Assembly: GCA_016719225.1 (NCBI GenBank)
Contig: JADKAN010000002.1
Span: forward strand, 186,001 to 250,000
DNA length: 64,000 nucleotides
From: Flavobacteriales bacterium
GTDB taxonomy: Bacteria > Bacteroidota > Bacteroidia > Flavobacteriales_F > PHOS-HE28
Direction: 5' to 3'
The translations under genes and the position numbers were made by a program. A model generated the notes under the pieces. It was not told the origin of the DNA. It did not search any database and saw only the letters and a list, made by a program, of their open reading frames with translations. Positions 52,853 through 60,677 of this stretch are shown here, one piece after another; position 1 is the stretch's first letter; each line of letters opens with the position of its first letter.

Positions 52853-53706
52853 GTTTTGAAGATCACATAAGCCAGTTGCACCACAGGTAGGTAGAGAAAG
52901 CTGGCGAACATCAATTTGCGCGCATCCGCCTTGTCCAAGGTCCGGAAGAGGCGGATGGACTTGTGCAACATCCACGCACCCAGGGCGAAGGCTACCAGCG
53001 CGGCCCAAGGTCCGGTAAGGCCGAAGGTCCAAGGCAGCAGACCCGTGAGCAATGCGAAGAAGGCGTAGAGTACGGTGAGCGAAGCGCTGTATTTGTCGCG
53101 GCCCCCGCGGGAAGGCAGCAGGTGGTAGCCTGCCTTGGCGTAATCATCGTTCAGCACCCAAGCGATGCTCCAGAAGTGGGGGAACTGCCACATGAACTGC
53201 ATAGCGAAAAGCAGCCCAGGCCCTAGGCCGAAATGGCCGGTGGCGGCCACGTAGCCCAACATGGGCGGGAATGCACCGGGAAACGCACCCACGAAAACGG
53301 CCCAAGAGCTGAGTTTTTTCATGGGCGTGTAAAGCGCCACGTACATAAAGAGCGAAAGCAAGGCCAAAATGCCCGTGAGCGGCCCGAATGTCATCCAAAG
53401 CAAGGCACTGCCTGCGGCTCCTGCGGCCAAAGCGATGCCGATGGCAAAGGGCACGCTCATGGAACGGCGAACCAAGGGTCGGGCCTGGGTGCGGTCCATC
53501 AGGCTATCCTGCTCCACCTCGATCACTTGGTTCAGCGCGTTGGAGGCTCCTGTTACAAGCAGGCCTCCCAACGTGAGCAGTAAAGCAGCGGAAATGCTGA
53601 AGGCGCCGGTCGGTACGCCCATTCCGTAACCCAGTACGGCGCTTACCACCACCAAGGATGCCAAGCGCAACTTGAACAAGGCCGCGACATCTTTCAGCTT
53701 GTCCAC
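52849..53706 (-). CDS. cyoE: Heme O synthase (protoheme IX farnesyltransferase)
   Basis: UbiA-type prenyltransferase of about 285 residues that adds a farnesyl group to heme b to make heme O (EC 2.5.1.141), needed for the a-type hemes of the oxidase. The aspartate-rich region is NQVIEVEQDSLMDRTQARP, followed by MYVALYTPMKKLSSWAVFVG and AMQFMWQFPHFWSIAW (second conserved site). The frame has no early ATG. The GTG at 53706 (then DKLKDVAALFKLRLASLVV) fits the family start; TTG codons at 53745 or 53808 are other options. First gene of the oxidase operon. Confidence 0.92.
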   Translation of the reverse strand: MDKLKDVAALFKLRLASLVVVSAVLGYGMGVPTGAFSISAALLLTLGGLLVTGASNALNQVIEVEQDSLMDRTQARPLVRRSMSVPFAIGIALAAGAAGSALLWMTFGPLTGILALLSLFMYVALYTPMKKLSSWAVFVGAFPGAFPPMLGYVAATGHFGLGPGLLFAMQFMWQFPHFWSIAWVLNDDYAKAGYHLLPSRGGRDKYSASLTVLYAFFALLTGLLPWTFGLTGPWAALVAFALGAWMLHKSIRLFRTLDKADARKLMFASFLYLPVVQLAYVIFKT

Positions 53707-53753
53707 AGCACCTGTGCGGGCGGAGTATGCTTGCTCCTGTTCCAAATCGGCGG

Positions 53754-53761
53754 CGAAGATA
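53754..53761 (-). promoter_or_regulatory. Predicted -7 promoter element of the oxidase operon
   Basis: Minus strand TATCTTCG, one mismatch to TAnnTTTG. It lies inside the longest cyoE frame, which argues against a start at 53808. The TTG at 53745 would be eight bases away and the GTG at 53706 forty-seven. Confidence 0.4.
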
Positions 53762-53823
53762 CTATCCGAAGAATTGTGGTAGATAGTGAAAAAAGGAGGC
53801 GTTGCCAAGCCTCGACCTACACC

Positions 53824-54066
53824 TTACCGTTCCACCACCAAATGCCCCCGCTGGATCGTCCCGATCCGCGACTTCAACTCAAATAAATAGGCTCCGGGAA
53901 CTACCGTTCGAAGAGAGATCGATGAGTTTTCCTGCACTGCTTCCTGACCTGGAACCACCCGGCCCGTGGAATCTAAAATTCTCAACGTGCAAACAGCATC
54001 ACCAAGGCCTCGGATGTGTAAATGGAGGAGTGCGCAAAGGGAACCGGTTTTAGTGGGTGTTACATT
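53824..54066 (-). pseudogene. Remnant of a T9SS type A sorting domain
   Basis: An open minus-strand stretch of 80 codons between in-frame stops, with no plausible start. Its last ~55 codons read LRILDSTGRVVPGQEAVQEN, then SSISLRTVVPGAYLFELKSR and HLVVER, the fold pattern of a type A T9SS C-terminal domain. The 272-residue gene just upstream already has its own complete sorting domain and stop, so this is a second, orphan tail. It is probably left by deletion of the body of a neighbouring gene or by an abandoned duplication. An independent small gene is unlikely because no Met codon precedes the domain. Confidence 0.65.
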
Positions 54067-54082
54067 TCAATTACTGCCAACG

Positions 54083-54901
54083 TCAATTGACCTTTACCCA
54101 AGGTGCCTGACGCCAAGTGCCGTCCGCGCGGAGCACACGCAGCATGTACACGCCGTCAGGAAGCTCAGGGACGTTCAATTCCAACTGCTTCTCCTGTCCT
54201 TTTTGCACCTTCCACAAGCGCCCATCCAGCGAACGCAGTTGCACTTCTTGAATGGGCTGTGCATCCCGGATGGAGACTTTATCACTGCCCGGATTTGGAA
54301 GTGGATGTAATGGGACCATGCTTCGCAATTCCTCTGTGCCCGTAGTTGACCCCATCCCCAAGTTCACGAGTATGGGGAACACGTACATGTTCGGGTGAAA
54401 CGGCTCTACAACCACCGAATCGGACCAGCCGAGGATGAAAGAATGCCCCCAAGGGTCGTTATTGAGCGCGAAGAAGAAATCATTGTCCATGGTTCCACCA
54501 TCGTAGGGGAACCCCGGAGCGGGCAACCAAGGAAGGCGGAACAGCGCTGTATCCCAGCGCAGGGTAATGGGGTAGGTATAGTTGAAGGCTTGTATTTCCG
54601 CGGTTATATAGGGGAACATCCCAGCATACGGGAAGGCGATGGTTTTTGTGGAATCGTATGCGGAATTCAGTATCCAAACATTGAAGCTATCCGGATCCAT
54701 TTGCACGGCACCTTCTCCAAGTGCATCGTCCACCTCGCCGAAATTTGTTCCGACGGTTGCTGTTGTGTCAAACACCATCCAAATGGTATCCCTTGCCCCT
54801 GTACCATCTTCAAATGCCAAGTGGAAGCGCCAGGTGGGTTGGGCACTAGCTGCCAGAGTGAGGGTGCATGCGAGGTAGAGGAGGAGGTTGCGGAGGACCA
54901 T
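54083..54901 (-). CDS. T9SS type A sorting domain protein, unknown function
   Basis: A 272-residue secreted protein. Signal peptide MVLRNLLLYLACTLTLAASA, a beta-rich body (WRFHLAFEDGTGARDTIWMVFD; PWGHSFILGWSDS) of no family I can name, and a type A sorting domain beginning near HPLPNPGSDKVSI with SLDGRLWKVQ and ELPDGVYMLRVL, ending WVKVN. The body repeats the idea of a sandwich domain over ~180 residues; a catalytic motif was not found. Downstream lies an orphan copy of a similar sorting domain. Confidence 0.82.
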   Translation of the reverse strand: MVLRNLLLYLACTLTLAASAQPTWRFHLAFEDGTGARDTIWMVFDTTATVGTNFGEVDDALGEGAVQMDPDSFNVWILNSAYDSTKTIAFPYAGMFPYITAEIQAFNYTYPITLRWDTALFRLPWLPAPGFPYDGGTMDNDFFFALNNDPWGHSFILGWSDSVVVEPFHPNMYVFPILVNLGMGSTTGTEELRSMVPLHPLPNPGSDKVSIRDAQPIQEVQLRSLDGRLWKVQKGQEKQLELNVPELPDGVYMLRVLRADGTWRQAPWVKVN

Positions 54902-54922
54902 GGGTGCTCGATATAACGGGAT

Positions 54923-54930
54923 CGAAATTA
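54923..54930 (-). promoter_or_regulatory. Predicted -7 promoter element of the 272-residue T9SS protein gene
   Basis: Minus strand TAATTTCG, one mismatch to TAnnTTTG, 21 bases before the ATG at 54901. Confidence 0.4.
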
Positions 54931-54960
54931 GTTAGTAAAGATCCAAAGGGCGGCGCAGAG

Positions 54961-55070
54961 TCCCGTGAGGCGGAGCTGCTTGTTTCGGAGCCCCTGCGGA
55001 AGACGATGTGCGCAGGGTCCCGCGGTGGCGGAGCTTCTTGCTTCGGAGACCTTGCGAAAGACGAGTGGTG
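54961..55070. repeat. Imperfect tandem repeat of about 57 bp
   Basis: TCCCGTGAGGCGGAGCTGCT at 54961 and TCCCGCGGTGGCGGAGCTTC at 55018 open two similar units that both continue with a TTCGGAG...TGCGRAAGACGA pattern. Nothing else is recognised in 54931-55126. Confidence 0.55.
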
Positions 55071-55126
55071 AAGTCGGTGGCTCTTTTACAACTCACAATT
55101 CCTCACTGCCACTTCACATTTCCAAT

Positions 55127-56716
55127 TCACTCCCGCACCACTTGGAACGGATGCCGCTCATGCAAATTCGCAGAGATGCCGGCGCGGAAATAGTTTGTGT
55201 TCAATGCGGGAACGCTTTCCGTATTTTCCGTGCGGAACGTATAGGCGAATTCCAGCATGAGCCCGGCGCGAGGTTCCAACATCCAGCCGAGCCGCAATTC
55301 ATTCTGCACCACGGTTTGTCGCAACGGTTGGCCGAGGTAGTAGCCGAAATCGCTGGGTTTTCCGTTGGTCTGCAGGCTGCGGTCGCGTTCCGAAAGGAAG
55401 ATGTTGTTTCCGAAGCTGCTGTTGGGGCCGGTGGCGCTGTCGCGGCCCATCACCGCATAGCTGAAGGTGTTGCTCAGGAGCCAGCGACCGCGCCGGTATT
55501 CCCCTTGGGCTATCGCTTCCAAAAAACCACTGCCGTACGGATGCGCCAGTGCTTGCCCGAAATGCGCGAAGTTCTGGCGTGGGTCGATATGGCTATACAG
55601 GAAGGGACGCACATAGTCGGCTTCGGTACGCAGCATCAAACCCTTTGTGCAAAACGCGTCGTGTGCTACCACGCCGAGTTGCAAACCTTGTTTGTTGCCA
55701 TACCAACCGTTGCCAGTGCGCACATTCGCCAGCAGGAACTCATCGAGGATCAATTGCGAGTAGAGCAGGGTGCTGCTCTTTCCCACTTTCACGTTAAAGG
55801 CCAAACCGAGCAACGCATTGTCCGGGGAGCCGAGGCCGAATTCCACCGGACGGTAGAAGATCACCGGGTTGACGTACGCAATGTCGAAGCCGCGCGGATA
55901 TTTCGGGTCGTTGTCCTGCCACACGATGGCTTCGAAAATGCCGACGTTCACGCGCTTACTCACCGCCCAACTGAGGTAGTGCATGCTGGTGAACTTCTTC
56001 TGGAACTGCGATGGGTCGCCCGCTGCACCTTGGATGTCATCCATCAGCGCGAACAGGTTCTGGTAACGGATGTGCCAAGCGGTGGTGGTTATCTTGAAGT
56101 ACGGATATCCATAGGCCTCGTCGCTGAGGAAGAGCGAGCGGAACCCTTCGCCGATGAAATTGCGGCCCTTGCCCAATGTGAGGTGGAAGTACTTGCCGGC
56201 CTTGTAGTCCACGGAGCCGTTCCAGTCCACGTGTTGCACGGCATCGCCTTCGAAATGCGCGATCCCTTCGCCGGGCATCACGGTGCTGTTCGCCACGAAG
56301 CGGCCCAAGTAGTCCGGAACGGTTTCCTGCCAGGCCTGCGCATCGGCTTGCAGGGTGAAGCGGGAAGAGGCGTTCCATTCCAGCCAAGCCCCGAGGCCCG
56401 CCCGGTATTTAAATGAATCGGTCCCACCTGCCGAAAAACCACCGAGCGCATCCACCAACGGACCTCCGTGCAGGGTGTGTGCGGGATCGGACCAGTGGCC
56501 CAAGAAAGGGATGGTGGCGGTTTTTAGCAGGCTGTCTTCCGGTAGCGGAAGGATGTCCTCGCGCAAGTAGGGGCGCAGTTCGCTGTGCGTGTAGGAGTAT
56601 GGGCTGTGAAGTCGCGCGGTAGCGGGGCCGTCCACCACGGTGCTGAGCGGCATGGATCCTTGCTGTGCGGAAGCGGCAAGGGGCAACAGCACCAACAGCC
56701 AAGGCAACTTCCTCAT
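55127..56716 (-). CDS. Wzi/RemB-like outer-membrane beta-barrel protein (copy 1)
   Basis: A 529-residue exported beta-barrel. Signal peptide MRKLPWLLVLLPLAASAQQ. The core shows KGRNFIGEGFRSLFLSDEAYG, NPVIFYRPVEFGLGSPDNAL and a C-terminal beta signal ending HPFQVVRE. Pattern fits the Bacteroidota 'capsule assembly Wzi family', which includes RemB, a mobile surface protein linked to gliding and polysaccharide binding. Four-base overlap with the WecA-like gene upstream (ATGA) ties it to glycan synthesis. It is a distant paralogue of the 526-residue protein at the head of the operon. Confidence 0.75.
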   Translation of the reverse strand: MRKLPWLLVLLPLAASAQQGSMPLSTVVDGPATARLHSPYSYTHSELRPYLREDILPLPEDSLLKTATIPFLGHWSDPAHTLHGGPLVDALGGFSAGGTDSFKYRAGLGAWLEWNASSRFTLQADAQAWQETVPDYLGRFVANSTVMPGEGIAHFEGDAVQHVDWNGSVDYKAGKYFHLTLGKGRNFIGEGFRSLFLSDEAYGYPYFKITTTAWHIRYQNLFALMDDIQGAAGDPSQFQKKFTSMHYLSWAVSKRVNVGIFEAIVWQDNDPKYPRGFDIAYVNPVIFYRPVEFGLGSPDNALLGLAFNVKVGKSSTLLYSQLILDEFLLANVRTGNGWYGNKQGLQLGVVAHDAFCTKGLMLRTEADYVRPFLYSHIDPRQNFAHFGQALAHPYGSGFLEAIAQGEYRRGRWLLSNTFSYAVMGRDSATGPNSSFGNNIFLSERDRSLQTNGKPSDFGYYLGQPLRQTVVQNELRLGWMLEPRAGLMLEFAYTFRTENTESVPALNTNYFRAGISANLHERHPFQVVRE

Positions 56717-57831
56717 GCCTTTTTGCGCAACGGTATGGCAAACGGTAGAACGGCTAACGCGAACGCGGGTAGACCCAGGATCAGCAGGCCCCAATTGGGT
56801 TGTATGTCACGTGTGAGCAGGCTTAATAAAATGATGGCAAGGGCATACAGGTAAAGCACGACCACCGTGCCCCGATGTCCGAGTCCGTGAGCTAGCAGAC
56901 GGTGGTGAATGTGGTTTTTGTCGGCTTGAAAAGGTGATCGACCTTTGGCCATCCGCACCACGAAAACGCGGAACGTATCCACCAGCGGATAGGCCACCAC
57001 GGCCATGGCGAAGAGGGGTGTTGGCACGGTGCGCAAGTATCCCGGGAGGCGCGAGGCGTCATGGTCCACCACGCGCATGGCGAGCACGCTGAGGATGGCG
57101 CCAATGATGAGGGAACCGCTGTCGCCCATGAAGATGCGGGCAGGATGTGCGTTGAAAACGAGGAAGCCAAGGAGCGCTCCGGCAAGGGTGAAGGCGAGCA
57201 GGGCCAAAGCAACATCGCCGGACATATACAGCCACATACCGTAGGCACTGGCACTGATGAAACCGATGCCACCAGCAAGGCCGTCCACGCCATCGATCAG
57301 GTTGAACGCGTTCACCAAGGAGATGTAGGTGAAGAACGAGAAGCCGATGCTGATGGCAGGGGTCAATTCGTAGAGACCGAGAATGCCGTGCATATCACGG
57401 ATGCGCACGTCGCCAATGATCACCAGGATATAGGCCACGATGAAATGGCCCACGAGCTTTTTGGCGGGGCTGAAGCCGATGATGTCGTCCTTCACACCGA
57501 TGAAGAAGAGCAGGACCATGACGGCGATCACGATCTTGAAATCAGCATAGGCCGCACCCATTTCCCGGTAAAGCGAACGAAACGCATCCCCTGTGATACC
57601 CGCGGTGTCCGAGCCGGTAGGGAACCAAAGGCTATAGCTGAACAGGATGGCCGCGAAGATGATGATGCCGCCAATGGTGGGGATACTACGGCTATGCAGC
57701 TTGCGGTCGTCCCCGGGCTCATCCACCAAGTGCTTCATCCGCGCCACCTTGATGAGTACGGGCATGGTGAAGAGCACGACGAAAAAGGCGGTGAGCAGGC
57801 CGGAGAGCAATATGTAACCGTGTTCCTTCAA
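56713..57831 (-). CDS. WecA/TagO-like undecaprenyl-phosphate phosphoglycosyltransferase
   Basis: A 372-residue polytopic membrane protein of the MraY/WecA family, which moves a sugar-1-phosphate from a UDP-sugar to undecaprenyl phosphate and so starts a surface glycan. Motifs seen are DRKLHSRSIPTIGG, FFIGVKDDIIGFSPAKKL, VNAFNLIDGVDGLAGG (catalytic Asp), ARIFMGDSGS and the HIHHRL loop typical of WecA/TagO rather than MraY. Flanked on both sides by Wzi/RemB-like genes (6-base gap upstream, 4-base overlap downstream), so the three form one operon. The exact sugar is not determined. Confidence 0.93.
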   Translation of the reverse strand: MKEHGYILLSGLLTAFFVVLFTMPVLIKVARMKHLVDEPGDDRKLHSRSIPTIGGIIIFAAILFSYSLWFPTGSDTAGITGDAFRSLYREMGAAYADFKIVIAVMVLLFFIGVKDDIIGFSPAKKLVGHFIVAYILVIIGDVRIRDMHGILGLYELTPAISIGFSFFTYISLVNAFNLIDGVDGLAGGIGFISASAYGMWLYMSGDVALALLAFTLAGALLGFLVFNAHPARIFMGDSGSLIIGAILSVLAMRVVDHDASRLPGYLRTVPTPLFAMAVVAYPLVDTFRVFVVRMAKGRSPFQADKNHIHHRLLAHGLGHRGTVVVLYLYALAIILLSLLTRDIQPNWGLLILGLPAFALAVLPFAIPLRKKA

Positions 57832-57837
57832 AGCGGG

Positions 57838-59418
57838 TCAAAGGTCGTAGTACCGGTTGAACAATCCGGTATGGAAGGATACGTAGAACAAGCCGGAGTT
57901 CAGCAGGTCGGGCGCGGGCTGCAGGTCGCGGTTGCTGTAGCCCGCGGTAAGCTGCATGTTGCTCATCTGGTTCATGCGCCAAGAAGCGGAGACATCCCAG
58001 AACAGACGTTGGACCTGGTTGTTGGGCGCACCTCGCGGGTCGGAGGGCCAGAGATAGTTCAGTCCGCTATCAATGTCGCCGGTATCATCCCAAGCCCAAT
58101 GCGCCCAGCTTACTTGGGTGCGCGCATGGAGCTTCCGGGCCAAGGGCCAGTCAACGATGGCGAGCGCTTCGGAATATCCGGTGCCCAAGGGCGATGCCAA
58201 GGGTTGGTTGTCGTGCGTCCAGCCCATTTGAGCATCGGGTCGTGCGTATGCGAAAGGGGAGGCTTGGTCGTATTCCACCAGCACGTGCAGGCCAGGCAGG
58301 AACAGGTCGAACCATTGCAACCCGAGTTGCCATGCGAAGCGGTTGTTCGCCGGGTCAACGGCTGCGAACTGCCCATATACCAAGGCTGTGCCGGCAACAC
58401 GCACTTTGATGTCCACGCCGGGCAGTACGGTGTTGTCGCCATGGAAACCGTTCACAGCGGTGTTCACGCCGATCACGGGGTTCAGCTGCAAGGCGTTGAA
58501 CGGCAGCACGCCGGAAGTATCGATGGTCTTCCAGATAACGCCTTCGAAAAGGCCGAGCTGCACCGGCCCGAGGTTGAGGCTGAGGTGCGTGAACGTTGCC
58601 CGCTTCCAGTAGAAAAGTGATTCGCCGGCTTCGCCCGTTGGCAGCCGGTTCTGCTCGCCCACCATGCCAAGCTTTGCGAAGATCACGGAGTATTGCAGGC
58701 GTTTGTTGGTGGTGAGCGCACTGAGTTTAATGAACGGATAGGGGCGGGCATTGTCGCTCAGCAGTACGGAGCGATAACCGTTGCCCACAAAATGGCGCCC
58801 TTGGCCGAGCTGCGCATTGATCCACGGTTTTGGGGACCAGCTCACATTGCCGGTCGTCCATGCGAAATCCAGCCCACGGTCGTTGAAGTTCTTGATCCGG
58901 CCTTGGCCCGGCACCACACCGTGCTTCTGCGCAAAATCGTAGAGGTAGCCGGTAAGCGAAGCTTGGTTCTCGTAGAAATCGCTTTGGAAAGAAACGGTGG
59001 GGCCGAGGTCAGCCATGAGGTGGAAGCCGCGGCCATTGTGGCTCATGAAACCGGAGTTGGAGAAATAAGTACCCTCCCGGAATTCCTTGCCTACCTCGAA
59101 TTGGAATGCAGCATCTACAGTGAGGTTGAAGTCGCCATCGGTGATCTTCACGAGGTGTTCCTTGAAAAGCTTTTCGGTGATCCAGTAATACTGCGGAAGC
59201 GAATCACGGCGGTAGCCCATAACGTTGGTGAGGTCGGCACGGGATCCAATGATGGGCCGCAGGCCGGTGTGCATGGTACTCCCGGGCCGGGTGCCGTTGC
59301 GGTCGATGTCCTGATAGATGTCGCGGTTGAGCGGTACGTCGTTCTGCTGCGCGAATGTGACCATTGCCGCAAGACAGCTAAAAAGCACAGCGGTGAAGCG
59401 GGCGGGACGAGGTGACAT
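57838..59418 (-). CDS. Wzi/RemB-like outer-membrane beta-barrel protein (copy 2)
   Basis: A 526-residue exported beta-barrel. The start at 59418 gives the signal peptide MSPRPARFTAVLFSCLAAMV and follows a promoter-like element; the frame is open 14 codons further to a GTG. The family core reads QGRHFVGNGYRSVLLSDNAR, then NPVIGVNTAVNGFHGDNTVL and DLFLPGLHVLVEYDQASPFA, and the C-terminal beta strand ends FHTGLFNRYYDL. Head of a three-gene operon with the WecA-like gene and copy 1. Likely role is binding or placing a surface polysaccharide; a gliding role as in RemB is possible. Confidence 0.75.
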   Translation of the reverse strand: MSPRPARFTAVLFSCLAAMVTFAQQNDVPLNRDIYQDIDRNGTRPGSTMHTGLRPIIGSRADLTNVMGYRRDSLPQYYWITEKLFKEHLVKITDGDFNLTVDAAFQFEVGKEFREGTYFSNSGFMSHNGRGFHLMADLGPTVSFQSDFYENQASLTGYLYDFAQKHGVVPGQGRIKNFNDRGLDFAWTTGNVSWSPKPWINAQLGQGRHFVGNGYRSVLLSDNARPYPFIKLSALTTNKRLQYSVIFAKLGMVGEQNRLPTGEAGESLFYWKRATFTHLSLNLGPVQLGLFEGVIWKTIDTSGVLPFNALQLNPVIGVNTAVNGFHGDNTVLPGVDIKVRVAGTALVYGQFAAVDPANNRFAWQLGLQWFDLFLPGLHVLVEYDQASPFAYARPDAQMGWTHDNQPLASPLGTGYSEALAIVDWPLARKLHARTQVSWAHWAWDDTGDIDSGLNYLWPSDPRGAPNNQVQRLFWDVSASWRMNQMSNMQLTAGYSNRDLQPAPDLLNSGLFYVSFHTGLFNRYYDL

Positions 59419-59439
59419 GCCGATAACGGGGAGCGTGGC

Positions 59440-59447
59440 CGAAGGTA
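59440..59447 (-). promoter_or_regulatory. Predicted -7 promoter element of the Wzi-WecA-Wzi operon
   Basis: Minus strand TACCTTCG, one mismatch to TAnnTTTG, 21 bases before the ATG at 59418. It lies inside the longer frame and so supports the shorter start. Confidence 0.4.
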
Positions 59448-59661
59448 ACGGCATACTCACCGGACGAAAGGAAAGGACTTGGGTTGCCTAATGCCGATCA
59501 GCCATACTATCGGGCCGGCGAAGAATGGAACTGCCGCAAGAGGCCACGTCCCAGAAGTTATCCGGCATAGCCCTGCAGAGCTGCCGGAAAAGCATTCCAG
59601 GCGCGAGCGGCTCTACTGGCATTAATGGATTGACAGGGGTGGAGTGTCACCCCAAGTATGG

Positions 59662-60600
59662 TCACACCTTCGCTCCCTCGTACTTCTTGAAAGCCTCATA
59701 CACCTCGGTGATGCCTTCGCGCAGTTCGATCTTGTGCTTCCAGCCCATATTGTGCAGGCGGGATACGTCCATCAGCTTGCGGGGCGTGCCGTCGGGTTTG
59801 GTGGTGTCCCACTTCAGTTCACCCTCGAAGCCGACGATGTCCTGGATCAGCTCTGCAAGCGCCTTGATCGTGAGGTCGGTCCCGGTCCCGACGTTCACGA
59901 AGAGTTCGTCGTGGTAATTCTGGAGCAGATAAAAACAGGCATCGGCGAGGTCGTTCACGTGCAGGAACTCGCGCATGGGCGACCCGGTGCCCCAGACCTC
60001 CACGTTTTTGGCACCTTCCTGCTTCGCGGTGTGGAACTTTCGGATCAGCGCAGGCATCACATGGCTGTTCTTCAGGTCGTAATTGTCGTTCGGCCCATAG
60101 AGGTTGGTGGGCATGGCGCTGATGAAGTCGCGACCGTATTGGCGCCGGTAGCTTTCCACCATTTTGATACCCGCGATCTTGGCGATGGCGTACGGCTCAT
60201 TGGTCTCTTCCAGCAGTCCGGTGAGCAGACTTTCCTCCTTCAAGGGCTGCGGCGCCAGCTTTGGATAGATGCACGATGAACCCAGGAAGAGCAACCGGTC
60301 CACACCGTTCTCGTGCGCTTGATGGATCACGTTGTTCTGGATCATCAAGTTCTCGTAGATGAACTGCGCACGGTAGATGTTGTTTGCTTGGATGCCACCC
60401 ACTTTGGCAGCCGCTAGCACCACCACATCCGGCTTTTCCTTTTGGAAAAAGTCGCGCACGGCGGCTTGGTCCGTCAGGTCCAGCTCGGCGCTGGTGCGGG
60501 CCACGATGTTGTTGAAGCCGTCCTTTTGGAGACGACGTGTGATGGCGCTACCCACCATGCCGCGGTGGCCTGCGATGTAGATCTTGTCTTGCTGCTTCAT
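59662..60600 (-). CDS. fcl: GDP-L-fucose synthase
   Basis: A 312-residue SDR epimerase-reductase (EC 1.1.1.271) that turns GDP-4-keto-6-deoxy-D-mannose into GDP-L-fucose. NADP-binding motif AGHRGMVGSA, the AAAKVGGIQANN segment, the catalytic set SSCIYPK / EPYAIAK and the typical PTNLYGPNDNYD, GTGSPMREFLHVNDLADA and DGTPRKLMD motifs are all present. It follows gmd by 65 bases on the same strand, giving the two consecutive enzymes of the pathway. Its product fits use in the surface glycan made next door. Confidence 0.97.
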   Translation of the reverse strand: MKQQDKIYIAGHRGMVGSAITRRLQKDGFNNIVARTSAELDLTDQAAVRDFFQKEKPDVVVLAAAKVGGIQANNIYRAQFIYENLMIQNNVIHQAHENGVDRLLFLGSSCIYPKLAPQPLKEESLLTGLLEETNEPYAIAKIAGIKMVESYRRQYGRDFISAMPTNLYGPNDNYDLKNSHVMPALIRKFHTAKQEGAKNVEVWGTGSPMREFLHVNDLADACFYLLQNYHDELFVNVGTGTDLTIKALAELIQDIVGFEGELKWDTTKPDGTPRKLMDVSRLHNMGWKHKIELREGITEVYEAFKKYEGAKV

Positions 60601-60639
60601 GGTCTTGGTCGTTGGGTGCGAGATCTCGCGCCCTTACAC

Positions 60640-60677
60640 GAGGAGGAGTAACCGCTTTTCGGCGGTTACTCCTCCTC
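60640..60677 (-). other. Perfect 16-bp stem-loop across the gmd stop codon
   Basis: GAGGAGGAGTAACCGC (60662-60677 on the minus strand, including the last gmd codons and its TAA) pairs perfectly with GCGGTTACTCCTCCTC (60640-60655) around a six-base CGAAAA loop. No T run follows, so it is not a usual terminator. It may set relative expression or stability of gmd and fcl mRNA. Confidence 0.85.

Noticed and set aside
54965..56416. Plus-strand frame of 483 codons opposite the first Wzi-like gene
   Set aside because: Antisense shadow starting inside the 57-bp repeat; no protein-like features.
57061..58620. Plus-strand frame of 519 codons opposite the WecA-like and Wzi-like genes
   Set aside because: It spans two well-supported minus-strand genes and their junction and shows no domain.
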